Source: Culex pipiens pallens
Lineage: Eukaryota > Arthropoda > Insecta > Diptera > Culicidae
Direction: 5' to 3'
DNA: 64,000 nt
Assembly (NCBI RefSeq): GCF_016801865.2
Contig: NC_068937.1
Location: 132,244,212 to 132,308,211 of the forward strand
Shown: one piece after another, positions 1 to 11,145 of the stretch
Layout: each line of letters starts with the position of its first letter
Position numbering within the stretch: position 1 is the first letter of the stretch
The notes under the pieces: model-generated
Seen by the model: the letters and a program-made list of their open reading frames with translations, nothing else
Told to the model about the DNA's origin: nothing
Database searches by the model: none
Translations under genes and position numbers: made by a program

Positions 1-324
1 CAACTATATGATTTTCCATGTAATTTTTCCCACTGAATCTAAATCTACCCTCAGAATGGAGCCAAAATATCAAAAAAACGATATCATAAAACTATTATTT
101 TGAAGGTTTGCTCAGAAGCTCTATCTAAATTTGGTCGTAGATGGCGTAGATTACGAGATAAAATTTTGGTGTCTTCGACAAAGTTGCTTGGATTGGCAAG
201 GCCAACAATTTTCTTGAAGACAAAAATATTTCCAAAAATATTCCTGAAAAGTTAGATTCTCAAAACCGCAATATCGTGAACCATCCTAATTTTGAATCAA
301 ACTATTTTGTCTTATTTTTTTTCT
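1..324. other. AT-rich non-coding sequence
   Basis: No coding frame, RNA gene or recognisable repeat boundary is visible. The sequence is AT-rich with scattered homopolymer runs and leads directly into a fragment of foldback family C. Confidence 0.5.
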
Positions 325-724
325 GTTCCCTCTTCGATTTGCATGAAACTTTGACCTGAAGGGTATCTTTTGTCCCTGATCACGAATCCGAGGTCCGTTT
401 TTCGACATCTCGTGACGGAGGGGCGGTACGACCCCTTCCATTTTTGAACATGCGAATAACATGTTTGTCAATAATTTGCAGCCTGAAACGGTGATGAGAC
501 AGAAATTTGGTGTCAAAGAGACTTTAATGTAAAATTAGACGCCCAATGTGATGGCGTACTCAAAATTATGAAAAACGTATTTTTCATTGAAATAAAAAAA
601 CACTAAAAATGTTTATAAAAAACTCTGCCATTTTCAGCTACTCAACTGTATAAACATGAAATTTGTAGGGTTATTTTTTAGAGTTTAACTATGTTCTACA
701 AAATTGTAGAGCAGAAAATTGATT
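325..724 (+). repeat. Fragment of foldback family C (left arm only)
   Basis: This stretch matches the left arm of the two complete family C elements at 30110-31692 and 56283-57536. Shared landmarks are the TCACGAATCCGAGGTCCG block (about 379-396), the GGAGGGGCGGTACGACCCC block (about 417-435) and the AAAATTAGACGCCC block (about 531-544). The outer terminus and the whole right arm are missing, and the copy stops where the hairpin element at 725-889 begins. It is an old truncated copy; the small open frames within it, on either strand, are by-products of the repeat. Confidence 0.75.
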
Positions 725-889
725 CAAAACGCTGAACTGCCCTTGTTCGCATAAATACCCCATAAAAATTTCCATCATTTGTAAGTTATTGATAAATTTC
801 CCAAAAAATATACCACCCGAGCCTAAACCTCTTGCCAAAAAGCATCATTTATGCAACATTTATGTGAACAAGGGCAGTTTAGCGTTTTG
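725..889. mobile_element. Short hairpin MITE (165 bp)
   Basis: The two ends are inverted repeats: the left starts CAAAACGCTGAACTGCCCTT and the right reads as its reverse complement. The match is about 28 of 30 bases over the 30 bp at 727-756 against 858-887. The arms enclose about 100 bp without coding content. No convincing target-site duplication is visible. The layout is that of a small non-autonomous DNA element, family not assigned. It abuts or interrupts the family C fragment on its left. Confidence 0.6.
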
Positions 890-1590
890 TATCATGGGCA
901 GTATAAAGTTAAACCAATTCAATCCCATAACTTACCTGTACTGCACTTTAAATCCTATCGGTCATCGTTCTACTTTCTTTCTTTCGAGCACCATCTCAGT
1001 TCATTTTTTACCATTTTGACCTCAACCTGCATTGAGGCAGCTGCACTTTTCGGTGCCTTTGAATGGATCGCATATAAATCTTCACGTTAAAAGGTTGCAC
1101 TTTTTTTTAGGCTTTTTCTACCAAACTTGACTTACCGTACGGTTCATAAATAAATTCACACTGCGTACCACGAAAAAGATTCCCCTCCCGAAAAGTGAAC
1201 CTTTGACGGAGAAATTGCCGCCGCACGAAGGTAATTTATTGTGGGCCAAAAAGTTTCAGAAGAATGCACTCGTCAATGGTACATGACTGCAACTTGTGCA
1301 ACGGTAAATGTGAAAATGCACTTTGTTTTGCTCGGATTTTTTTTTTTGCAGCTAGATTGTCAAGAGGCATTGTGTTTGTTTTTGGCAAAAATGGAGTTTT
1401 GTGAAATTGATGTCATCAATTGGGTTGAGAATTATTGTAACGGTTGGTCGCAATCTGGATGTGTTTTTTAAATTATTTATGGAAATTACACATAAGCCAA
1501 AAAGCAAGTGGCATTGTAAGAGAAAAATTTCTTTTTCCTCAATCCAACATTGTCTACCAAACCAAAACAAGACAAACTGTAGCAATAGAT
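890..1590. other. Non-coding sequence, no feature seen
   Basis: Moderately AT-rich sequence. Short open frames exist on both strands but overlap each other and show no codon bias or family motif. No splice-site pair or RNA gene was recognised. Confidence 0.4.
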
Positions 1591-2815
1591 CGCCGAGCGT
1601 GTCGGACCTTCTCGAGACTTAACTTATCTCTTCCTCAAGACGTGTTTACATTTCTCACCTCGAGATGTCCAAGGGGGGAAGGTTGGAAGTGACCACCATC
1701 CTGTTTGCCGAGCAGACTACTCGAGGTCATCGGGGCGTGCGTTTTCTAGTGCTCTTAGATTAAGGGACCCCGCGAAAGGGGGCAGCTCTTCAAAGATTTG
1801 ATGTTGTTTTTGTGGTCGAGATTGTCTACCTTCAAGATAGGGACGGAAGGTGTCCACGTGAAGGTACGAAGCTATTCCAACCTGGTTGTTTAGACCCTCA
1901 TTTTTGTTGATTGCAATGGAATTTACCTCAAACACCTAGATTAGACCAACTCTGAAGAGTTTAGACTTGAGCTGAATTGGCCCCTTCTCCGCGAGATCAA
2001 TCTCGAGAGATGCAATTGAAAACATGTTTGCCTCCCTTCAGGAATGCTCTCCGCAAACGGAGGAGGCCCTCGAAGTGTATAGTTACTTTGATTTGGTCCA
2101 ACCCTAAGGGTCTTCTCCTCCCAAAGCCCTCATCAGGAACGTTTAACGGAAGGGTTATGAAGGGCGCTCCGGCTGGGTCGTCACTTTTTTCGGCGCTCAT
2201 CGTTTGTTTAGCAAAACCCACACGGTTCCGTTCTATTCTGGGACCACGCCCGCCCCAGCGCTACACCCCGTTAATAGGCCACATTGTGATGGTCCCGCGG
2301 TGGCCATCTACAGTTAGGTCTAATGGCTACACGACCCCGCCAAGAACCGATTTGTAATGCGCTTAATAATGCGGCGCATCAGCAAAAGAAGCCCGAACGT
2401 CGTTGGTCGTCTTCTTCAACCGGCTTGTTCTCCGGTACATCATCAAGCAAAAGTCCTTTCGTGTATTTGCCGAGGCCGCCGGAATTTGCCCAAAGAGTTC
2501 CGCGGGTGCGCTCTTCCAGGTGGGATGAGATATAAAGGTCATTCGATGGAAATTTATCGGGCGCGCGCGTATGAATAAAACATTAAAATTAATAATTTTA
2601 ACTATCTCCATCCGTTCGCAGCCGCCAGTGCTGCCTGCTGGTCGTGTTTGGTCGTGGTGTCGATTCTTGGGCTCTCCATCATCACCATCAGCTAGGCCAG
2701 GTCTAGAGACTAGGGGGGTGCAGAACTGCAGCTGGACAACCAACGCGCAAACCTTGGGAAGGGTTGGCGCAATCAGAGCTGATCGGATGGTCCCACTGCT
2801 GGCGTAGGGCACGAA
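1591..2815. other. GC-richer island, possibly single-copy
   Basis: Base composition rises clearly compared with the flanks. Overlapping open frames of 70-150 codons occur on both strands, which is expected from low stop-codon density in GC-rich DNA. None has a motif I recognise, and the longest begin at non-ATG codons. A TATAAA-like string lies near 2531. It could be a decayed retroelement, a regulatory region or an unrecognised exon, and I cannot choose among these. Confidence 0.3.
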
Positions 2816-3761
2816 AAAAGGGCAACAGTGATGAACGGAATTATTTGGAAATCAGTTTCATTTTCATTCTGGTTATTTGATTTAAAAAACTGTAATGACT
2901 AAGAAATAACTAAAATAAGTCTGCGGAAAACCTCTGTCGAAAGCAGTTGACTTGAATTTGATGTCAATTTCTTATCCGGAAATTATCAAGCAATGGACCA
3001 CGTGCATTTTGTATTTATTTATTTTTTGATATTTAGACCAGGCGATGTTTATTTGAAAATTTCGGAAGGCTTTTGCGTATAATCCAAAAAATACAATAAA
3101 AAGCAGCCAAGTTTTCTACACATTGCAGAGATATAACAACTTGAAAATAAAGATTTAATTGCATTTTCTCATTGGTACATTACTAGGCTTTGCTAAAATA
3201 GCATATACAATATTATGTTAAACAACCTGAAGGATTTTTGTACTATAAATTTTGTATTAAGAATCCAATCTGAAAATTTCCAGTTTTCATGGGGACAATC
3301 AAATAGTGAGAATTTCTCAAGACTAAGACAAAAAACAAATCATTGCAGAAAGAAGCTCATTTTTAAGCTAAAAAAATATTTTTAAGTCCAAGTTATTCAA
3401 TCGTGAATAAACCAAGTTTGAATCATCAATTTGCTTTAGAAATGCTAATTTTAAAATTAATTGATAATCAAATTGTTGTTACACGGAATTTACCTTGCAC
3501 ATGAAACACTATCATTAGTTTGCAAAAAACAGCATTCCTTAAAAAAATCATTGCCTTTCATTAAATTTAAAAATTATTTTAAACGTGAGCAATCGGGGTA
3601 AACGTACAATAAATCAGGAAATGGATTTGTTATCAGTTGATTGCACTTCTATGTCCACCAAAAATTTCAAATTATTAAAAAAATGTTTTTGTCGTTGAAA
3701 ATGAAAAATAACTTAAAATCAAATTTAAAGCATTTTGTTTTATTTGAGGCAAAAAGTATCC
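2816..3761. other. AT-rich non-coding sequence
   Basis: Very AT-rich. No open frame, tRNA-like fold or terminal repeat was seen before the target-site duplication of the dimeric SINE at its right edge. Confidence 0.5.
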
Positions 3762-3785
3762 ATTAATGCTCAAAACATTTTAACA

Positions 3786-3862
3786 GGGAGCGGCCGTGGC
3801 TGACTGGCTACGGTGTTCTCTTTGTAAGCGAATGGTTCTGGGTTCGATGCCCATCTGCTCCC
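3786..3862 (+). pseudogene. tRNA-Thr(TGT)-like head of SINE module 1
   Basis: The segment folds as a tRNA: a GGGAGC/GCTCCC acceptor pair, box A TGGCTGACTGG, an anticodon loop TTTGTAA giving TGT, and box B GGTTCGATGCC. It is part of a retroposon and would act as an internal Pol III promoter, so I treat it as a tRNA-derived SINE head and not a functional tRNA gene. Confidence 0.75.
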
Positions 3863-3910
3863 AACGAGAAAAAATTTGAAATGATAAATATAAATGAAAA
3901 ATCAAAGACA

Positions 3911-3983
3911 CTCGAGGCGGGGTTCGATCCCCCGTCCTTTGGGTTGGTAAGCAAAAATGCTAACCACTAGGGCATGACGACCT
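3911..3983 (-). pseudogene. Inverted tRNA-like segment, SINE module 1
   Basis: On the minus strand it shows a box A-like CCTAGTGGTTAGCA and a box B-like GGATCGAACCCC. The acceptor ends do not pair well and the anticodon loop is ambiguous, so I do not assign an amino acid. Its orientation opposes the Thr-like head, giving the module two convergent internal Pol III-type promoters. Confidence 0.55.
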
Positions 3984-4149
3984 GATTATGCTTGGACTGG
4001 AATTAGGAATACTGTTACAGAGAGCGAGTTGTGGCGCTATAACCACGGCAAATAGTGTCCAGGGCATTCGTGGAAATACAATGTCCCATCCCAGAGGGTC
4101 CCGGAGTACCAAACCTTCTTAGCATAGGGGGATGGCGTCGCTATTTTGA

Positions 4150-4225
4150 GGAGCGGCCGTGGCTGACTGGTTACGGTGTTCGCTTTGTAAGCAAATGGTT
4201 CTGGGTACGATGCCCATCTGCTCCC
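4150..4225 (+). pseudogene. tRNA-Thr(TGT)-like head of SINE module 2
   Basis: Second copy of the Thr-like head, 363 bp downstream of the first. The anticodon stem-loop (TTCGC, TTTGTAA, GCAAA) is retained. Box B is changed by one base to GGTACGATGCC, which would weaken it compared with module 1. Confidence 0.72.
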
Positions 4226-4284
4226 AACGAAAAGTTAAGAACACATAAATTTGAAATGATGAATATGAACGAAAAATCAAAGTC

Positions 4285-4358
4285 GCTCGAGGCGGGGTTC
4301 GATCCTCCGTCCTTTGGATTGGTAAGCAAAAATGCTAACCACTAGGCCATGACGACTT
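4285..4358 (-). pseudogene. Inverted tRNA-like segment, SINE module 2
   Basis: Second copy of the minus-strand tRNA-like segment, with the same TAGTGGTTAGCA box A-like motif. The box B region reads GGATCGAACCCC on the minus strand. It has the same relative position and orientation as in module 1, so the inverted pair is a fixed part of the SINE unit. Confidence 0.55.
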
Positions 4359-4853
4359 GGTGAGCGTGGACTGGAATTAGGAATACTGTTACAGAGAGCG
4401 AGTTGTGGCGCTATATAACCACGGCAAATAGTGTCCAGGGCATTCGCGGAAATACAATGTCCCATCCCAGAGGGTCCCGGAGTACCAAACCTTCTTAGCA
4501 TGGTGCTCCCAACGAATACAACCAAATCTCGGAGCGTATGGTGGTGTGTCCCCACGCTTCTTCCTCCCCTGTCGATTCAGAATTGTGTTGTTGTTCGAAC
4601 ACTCAGTGCTCAAACTCAACCCAATTACGAGTCATCTCTGCGATACGAACTTTACGCAGTAGGCCTGGCCGCTTTAACGCTTGTGATGTGTCAATGCATT
4701 TCAATGCAATGGCGCACTACAAATGTTAATAAATGACAAGAAGAGTGCTAGGCGTCATCTAACCTAAGGCATTCTCCAGGATCCCTTCGAAAGATTGGCT
4801 GCGCTAGGGTCTGATTAGATTAGATTAGATTAATGCTCAAAACATTTTAACAG

Positions 4854-5410
4854 TTACAAGGTCCTAAACCTAACTGCAAACATACTTTTCTCATTTTTAA
4901 GATCATAAAATAAATAATTTATGTTTCTTTTTAAAATAATTTTCCTCGCATCAATTAGGTATTATTTATTGAAAAGTGTAGTAGAATTGATCAAAATCAT
5001 TATCCTTTCGAATATATGAGTTAATTTCAAGAGTTCGAATAAAAAAAGCAAGTTTTTCAATTGGAAATTAATCAAAATTTAAAAATTAAATTTGTTATTT
5101 TTATGTTATGAAAAAAACATTGGATTTAACGGGATTTCGCGGAAATTTTGGAATATCTCGAATTTTACGCTGTCCGTGAAATCGTGAAAATTCTCTAATT
5201 TTTAACTGGTATAGCAGGAAAAAGAAAAAAAAATTGTGAAATTTCTTTTATTTTTCAATAAAAATAATTACAAAATTTACCAAACCAATAGTTTAATTGC
5301 AAAACCAATTTTTTAATTGTGAAAAGATCTTGGATTGTCAATTTGAATTTATTAGCAAAATATGTCTTTTTGGTTTACTAGTTTCGAAATAAAAAAATGT
5401 GTTTTGCAAG
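4854..5410. other. AT-rich non-coding sequence
   Basis: Extremely AT-rich with homopolymer runs. No gene, repeat boundary or RNA feature recognised. Confidence 0.5.
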
Positions 5411-5512
5411 GTTGTTAAGGACGATAACGATAAACTATCGATAGCGTTATCGTTATTTCGATGGTTCTTTCGACGATAATGTTATCGCCGATAATGGACC
5501 ATAACTCATTTT
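5411..5512. repeat. Cluster of GATAAC/GTTATC inverted motifs
   Basis: Within about 100 bp the sequence alternates ACGATAACGATAAACTATCG with inverted versions such as GCGTTATCGTTA, then GATAATGTTATCGCCGATAA. The block can form several overlapping short hairpins. It may be the end of a decayed transposable element. The GATA cores may be coincidental, and no regulatory role can be shown from sequence alone. Confidence 0.45.
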
Positions 5513-5599
5513 TTAAATATTTCTAAAATCGATTAATTCAACCATATCAAATTTTCATGCTTTCACTAAGAATATATTTTTGTAGTAAGTTTGGAAGTA

Positions 5600-6180
5600 A
5601 AATTGTTCACAAAATACCGTATTTTTGGAAAGTACTAAAAATTTCATTATTTGCAATATGGGCACAAACGAAGCGAAATTTTGTATGATTTTTCAATTGA
5701 TCAGTTTTTTAACTAATACAAAAAAAATCACAAATTACCGTGTTTTCGAAAATACTAAAATATTCATGATTTGCAATATGAGTATCAAACAAAGCGAAAT
5801 GTTGCATGCTTTTCATATATTAGAGTTTTTTTGAAATTCTAAAATTTTCACTGATATTTTTTTTGTATCACAATTTAAGTATTTTCTTAAAAAAAAAATC
5901 TAATACAGTGAAAAAGCACACAATATTTCCCTTCATCAAATTTCGAAAATTTGATTTTTTTTTCGAAAATTACGGTAATTTGTGAAAATTTTAATATTTT
6001 CAAAAAACACTCGAATAAAGTGAAAAAGCATACAAAATTTTGCTTCGTTTAATACTCAAATTGCAAATTTTAAAAAATTTCAGTGGTTTTTGTAGTACGG
6101 TAATTTGTTGATTTTTTTGTATTTTCAAAAAACTCTAATAAATAAAAAACAAACAAAATTTCGCTTCGTTCGATTGCAAA
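5600..6180. repeat. Degenerate repeats, family F
   Basis: Two direct copies of a roughly 130-140-bp unit are visible, with landmarks ATTTGCAATATGGG at about 5650 and ATTTGCAATATGAG at about 5770, followed by AGCGAAATTTTG or AGCGAAATGTTG. Inverted copies follow (about 6030-6180, TTTCGCTTCGTT). The same vocabulary recurs at 38510-39380, 40960-41300, 43330-43460, 44360-44586, 48148-48789 and 60660-61310. Confidence 0.6.
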
Positions 6181-7690
6181 TATATAATAATCTCAGCGGT
6201 ATGTATTTTGGGACTTTAACTTTTGGATATAAAAGTGAATCAACTAAAATCGGTGGATCTTTTGTTTGTATCACTATTTTTTCTGAAAAGTTCAGAAAAT
6301 TCCTTCTCAAGATTTATAATTTTGAGTACAAAATATGGACAAACCATCCCCAAATCAAAGAATATAAAATTAAACATAATTTAAAAAAATGCGAAATTCT
6401 AAAGATTTCAAAAAATAAAACATAAAAAAAGCCTTACTCTTTGCTTAACCTTTCATTGCAACCCAATAATTAGAAAATGTAACACACTGACATGTAATTT
6501 GAATTATGATGATGATTTGACTATTTGCGAGCATTTTTCGCTCATTCGCTCATTTTATGAGCAAAATTGCTCATCGCTCGCGCTCATTTTTTGCTCATTA
6601 AGCAAAATGAGCAGTTTTTTTTTACCTGTTACGGGATTACAATAATTACTTTTTTCAGCAGTGCTTTGAAGTTGTTATTTATGGATGCTGAAGTAAGCTA
6701 CTCTCAATAATATTGGATGCAGGTATTTTTTATAAATTTTGTTTTGAAGCTTGTTTAGGAGTCAAAGTTTAGGTGTCAGATTTGGTTTATCTTCGTTATC
6801 TGAAGAAAACATCCGATGTATAAAATTGAAGTGGATAAAGAGTAACACGTGAAAGTCCGTTATTTAATTATTATGCAACTTGTTGCATAAACTACTATTA
6901 AAGAACACAAAAATGTTTTCTTGGAAATACATTACGTCATATTTTTAAAATCGTGAACGTTAATCAATTATTTGTAAATAATGTAGCATGATGAATGTCT
7001 AATCTGTGTCTTAAATGATCAAGTAAACCCATGTTTTAATATAAAAAAATGATTGGCTTCCTGATAACAGCTTATTTAGGACGCAAAAATGTCGTTGCTT
7101 CAAAGTTTAGTCTAAAATTGGAAGTTAAAATAATAAGCTAAAAAGAGTGTCTGGAATTCTAAACAAATGTGTCTTGATTGCAAGACTACAATTTTTCATT
7201 GATCGGGAATTTAATCTAAACAAGTATTTTTGATTATCAAACTCTGAACAGCATTACATGCCTTTTTTTGATGAAATTATCTCAGGAATATGAAATGAGC
7301 TTCAAAAGTGGCAATCCAATTGGAATGTGCAAGATTCATCAATAATACTAAAAATCTACCTACCTTGCTGATGAGCGCATGCGATGAACATGAGCGAGCA
7401 CGAGCTACCTGTTAAAACCTCATACGGTTTCTAGCTCGCTCGGTCATTTGCAACCCTGGGCTAAACTGTCGAAAATTGTAAGCTTTTTATAACAGATGGT
7501 GCAGGTCTGGTCGAAATTGATCAATGTAGTGTTCGATGATCTGTGATGACCTCCTAACGATTTTTTTTGGCTGAATAATATTTGAAAATTTGCGAGTTTG
7601 TATTTTTACTAATAAGCATTTTAAAAGGTAGTCAAACATATTTTGTTTCCATCGAATGACTTCAACAAAATTTCTCTTTTAAGATTTAAG
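6181..7690. other. AT-rich sequence with GCTCAT-rich patches
   Basis: Mostly AT-rich and non-coding. Two patches at about 6530-6610 and 7370-7460 are rich in GCTCAT/ATGAGC and run in opposite senses. The right patch ends in GCAACCCTG, which resembles the terminus of hAT-type elements. A matching left end was not found, so this is at most a decayed element of about 0.9 kb. Confidence 0.35.
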
Positions 7691-9261
7691 ATATTCATCA
7701 CATATCCCAACTCTTTCCCACCGCACTGTTCCGCCACCCTGCTGGTACTGCTGCTGCTGCCGTTACTACCGTACTGATTTGCGGGTGCTTTCTGTTTATT
7801 TCATTTTGATGATATTGCCGTGCTTGATGAAAATGAACCTGCGCATTATGTCATATAAATTACCGGTCATCATTAACCCCACCCGCGCTGCGGAGAGCTA
7901 CCGTTTGTCCAGACTGTCGAGTAACGATTGTGGGGAGGCGGGCCCTTCATAAAAAAGGGGGATGCTGAGCGCTTCTGGAGTTGAGATGGCCAGTTTCACA
8001 CGATTCTTCGAGGGTTGGATGGGGGAGAATTATGGGATTAATCGTAAATTAAGAAGGGAAAAGAGGAATGTGCGAACATTTGTTGGTCAGAAAATTGATT
8101 AACTCGATTTAGTTGATTGGCCTTTTTGAAGTTCTGACCGACCCTTTCCGTGTTGAAATTTGCTAGAACTGTGTCTAATTATGGGCACGCAACTTGGAAA
8201 CCCGCTTGGGGGAGAGGAGTGGAAAGTCGTGTTTAATGATAATCCAAAGCACCTTTCCACAAGTTTTGAGGTTAAGATTGCGTGATGTTTGACGACTGTT
8301 TAACAATGCGCATTATGACGAAGATATGATCGGCCCAGGCAAACCACCCAAGGGCTGGTGGACTTGTGGAAGAAACAAACATTGAACTCTCTGGTTGATC
8401 TTGGAGTGTAGATTGTCGAACCTGACTTGGGGACCGTACTGGGATATGTTGGGCCACCACCAGCGGAATTCCAACTATTTGTTTTCACTCCGCAAATCGA
8501 ATGGTCAACTACGCGCTCTCTAACCCCCATGAAAGGGCCTTGTCCGTGGCCCGTGGCCACTGTTGGCATGTCATCTGTTTATTTTCCCACTCCAAGAAAG
8601 TGATTTCAATCAGTTAAACATGCACAAAACTGCTTGGCCTCGCTCTTATAGGCAATAATAACTGTTAAATTGAAATTACCCCGCACTTCCTTACCCTTCC
8701 CCCTAAAAAAACGCAAGAAGAAGACAGTCGTCTACCCAGTTTGGAGTCTACACTATTATACACTTTCGACCAAACTCACGGCAACAATAAAGATGATGGA
8801 TTTTTTTTCTGAACAGTTTTCTTCTTTTTACTTGGTCCACCAGCTGCACTTATCAACGCACTTAATCGGCATCCTGAGCATTTTTGTCTCGGCAAGCGCT
8901 CCAGTCATGTCAAGTCCGAGTCTCTGGGTCGATCATGTTGCGCGTGGAAAACATAACCTCAACAACAACAAAAAAAAATCGAGTGCAGCATAATGTTAAC
9001 GAGACGTGAACTGCTTATTTTGTGAGCGCAGAATTGATCCAGTTCAAAGTTGGTGGAGCGCGCCATTCCGGCCCCGGTAACGACAAAGTAATTGTAGATT
9101 TTTGCGTGATGTACTCGCTGCACGAACTCTTTGTGGCTGTTGCGGATTTTGCGGGACTCTTTGCTGCAGGCTGCAATTTGCAAGTTGTGGAAGAGTTTCG
9201 GAAGCTGTGTATTTTTTTACAAATTAATGTTCTCTGAGCAATTCTCTACCAAAACCGGAAA
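7691..9261. other. Moderate-GC, apparently single-copy non-coding DNA
   Basis: Contains GC-richer patches (about 7720-7960 and 8300-8560) and short open frames of up to 107 codons with no recognisable domain. No confident splice pair or RNA gene. It could be intronic or intergenic regulatory sequence. Confidence 0.35.
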
Positions 9262-11145
9262 TGGATTTTATTTGTATATTTTCATTTGGCTCAAACTTTG
9301 TGGGGGCCTTCCCTATGACCAAATAAACTATTTTTTTATGGTTCATCCATACAAGTCTCCATACAATTTTGGCTGCTGTCCATACAAAAATGGTATGTAA
9401 ATATTCAAACAGCTGTAACTTTTGAGTGAATTTTCTGATCAATTTGGTGTCTTCGGCAAAGTTGTAGGTATTGTTGAGGACTTTTGAGAAAAAAATAGGT
9501 ACACGGAAATTTTTTTTGCAGATTTTTTAATCAACTTTTTTTTTACTAAAACTCATTTTCCCAAAATACGTATTTTTTATATTTTCAAGATTTTTTTTGT
9601 ATGTTTTAGGGGACAAAATTCCGCAACTTTTGAGCCATAGAGAAACATGGTCAAAAAATTTGCCGCCGAGTTATGAATTTTTGAAAAAATAGTGATTTTT
9701 GGAAAAAATCGAAGTTTCATGCAAAAACAAGTTTGAAATTATTTTTCAATGCAAAATTGAATTTGCAATCGAAAAGTACTCTACAGATTTTTTGATAAAG
9801 TGCTCCGTTTTCAAGATATAGCCACCGAAAGTTTGATTTTAGCAAAATATTTGCAGTTTTACAATTTTTTAAAATAGTGACCATGAGTGACCGTTTCTAG
9901 AAATATTTTTTTAGGAAAGTTCAGAAAATGTGCTATAAAATTGTCTAAGAGATATTGAAGATTGGACCTCGGGTTTCTGAGATAGAGCCGCTTAAAGAAA
10001 AAGAAACACAAAAATTGAAGTTTTCTTAATCTCACCAAAACAACCCACCATTTTCTTATGACCATATCTCAGCAAATAATGGTCCGATTTTCAATTTTAA
10101 AACATGAAACATTCGTGAAATTTTCCGATCCCTTCGAAAAAATAATTTGGAATTTTTTAATCAATACTAGCATTTGAAATGGGCTTTATATTTAATGTTT
10201 GGCCTTTTTAAAATGTTAGTCTTGATTTAACAATTTTCAAAATATTATTTTCGAAAAATTCGAATTCGAATTCGAAAAATTTGACGCATGTTTCATGCAT
10301 TAACATTGATAATCGGACCATTAATTGCTGAGATATGGTCATTAGAAAATGGTGGGTTATTTTGGTGAGATTAAGAAAACTTCAATTTTGGTGTTTCTTT
10401 TTCTTAAAGCGGCTCTATCTCAGCAACCCGAGGTCCAATCTTCAATGACTCTTAGACAATTTTAAAGCAAATTTTTCAGAACTTCTCAAAAAAATATTTT
10501 TAGAAATGGTCACTTATGGTTACTATTTAAAAAAATTGTAAAACTGCAAATATTTTGCTAAAATCAAACTTTCGGTGGATATATCTTGAAAACGGAGCCC
10601 TTTATCAAAAAATCTGTAAAGTACTTTTCGTTTGCAAATTCATTTTTTTCAAAAAAATAATAATGTCAAACTTGTTTTTGCATGAAACTTCGATTTTTTT
10701 CCAAAAATCACAGTTTTTTTTTCAAAAATTCATAGCTCGGCGGCAGATTTTTTGACCATGTTTCTCTACGGCTCAAAAGTTGCCGATTTTTGTACCCTAA
10801 AGCATATAAAAAAATCTCTAAAATCAAAAAATACGTATTTTTGGAAATTGAGTTTTAGTGAAAAAAAAAGTTGATTAAAAAATCTGCAAAAAAAAATTCC
10901 GTGTACCTATTTTTTCTCAAAAGTCCTCAACAATACCAACAACTTTGCCCAAGACACCAAATTGATCAGAAACTTCACTCAAAAGTTATAGCTGTTTGAA
11001 TATTTACATACCATTTTTGCATGGACAGCTGCCAAAATTGTATGGAGACTTGTATGGGTGAACCAATGACGCAAAAAAGCTTATTTAGTCATAGGGAAGG
11101 CCCCCACAAAGTTTGAGTCAAATCAAAAAATACAAATAATAAAAA
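9262..11145. repeat. Foldback element, family B, copy 1 (about 1.9 kb)
   Basis: The left half (from TTTGTGGGGGCCTTCCCTAT near 9297) reappears in reverse complement in the right half (ATAGGGAAGGCCCCCACAAA near 11090). Successive landmarks match inward: the CATACAAGTCTCCATACAAT block, the GACACCAAATTGATCA block, and the GCGGCTCTATCTCAG block around 10412 against its partner near 9980. The arms converge on a centre near 10200 with a short non-matching middle. Identity is imperfect throughout, so it is an old element. Short open frames within it are by-products. Confidence 0.82.

Larger units (their letters stand above)
3762..4853 (+). mobile_element. Dimeric tRNA-derived SINE with 25-bp target-site duplication
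   Basis: A perfect direct repeat of up to 25 bp (3762-3786 and 4829-4853, core GCTCAAAACATTTTAACAG) brackets a 1,042-bp insertion. The insertion ends in a short GATTA-type microsatellite tail (about 4812-4830), as expected of LINE-mobilised DNA. Inside are two head-to-tail modules with a period of 363 bp. Each has a tRNA-Thr-like head on the plus strand, then a second tRNA-like segment in the opposite orientation, then a shared linker carrying GTGTCCAGGGCATTCG. A unique 3' body (about 4500-4810) follows the second module. Open frames across it are incidental. The first few bases of the duplication may belong to the tail. Confidence 0.88.

Noticed and set aside
1977..2357. 126-codon frame in the first GC-rich island
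   Set aside because: Begins at a non-ATG codon and reads like unselected GC-rich sequence. No homologous family recognised.
3786..3862. Functional tRNA-Thr gene
   Set aside because: It folds reasonably, but it lies at the head of a retroposon with target-site duplications and is repeated 363 bp downstream, so it is a SINE promoter region.
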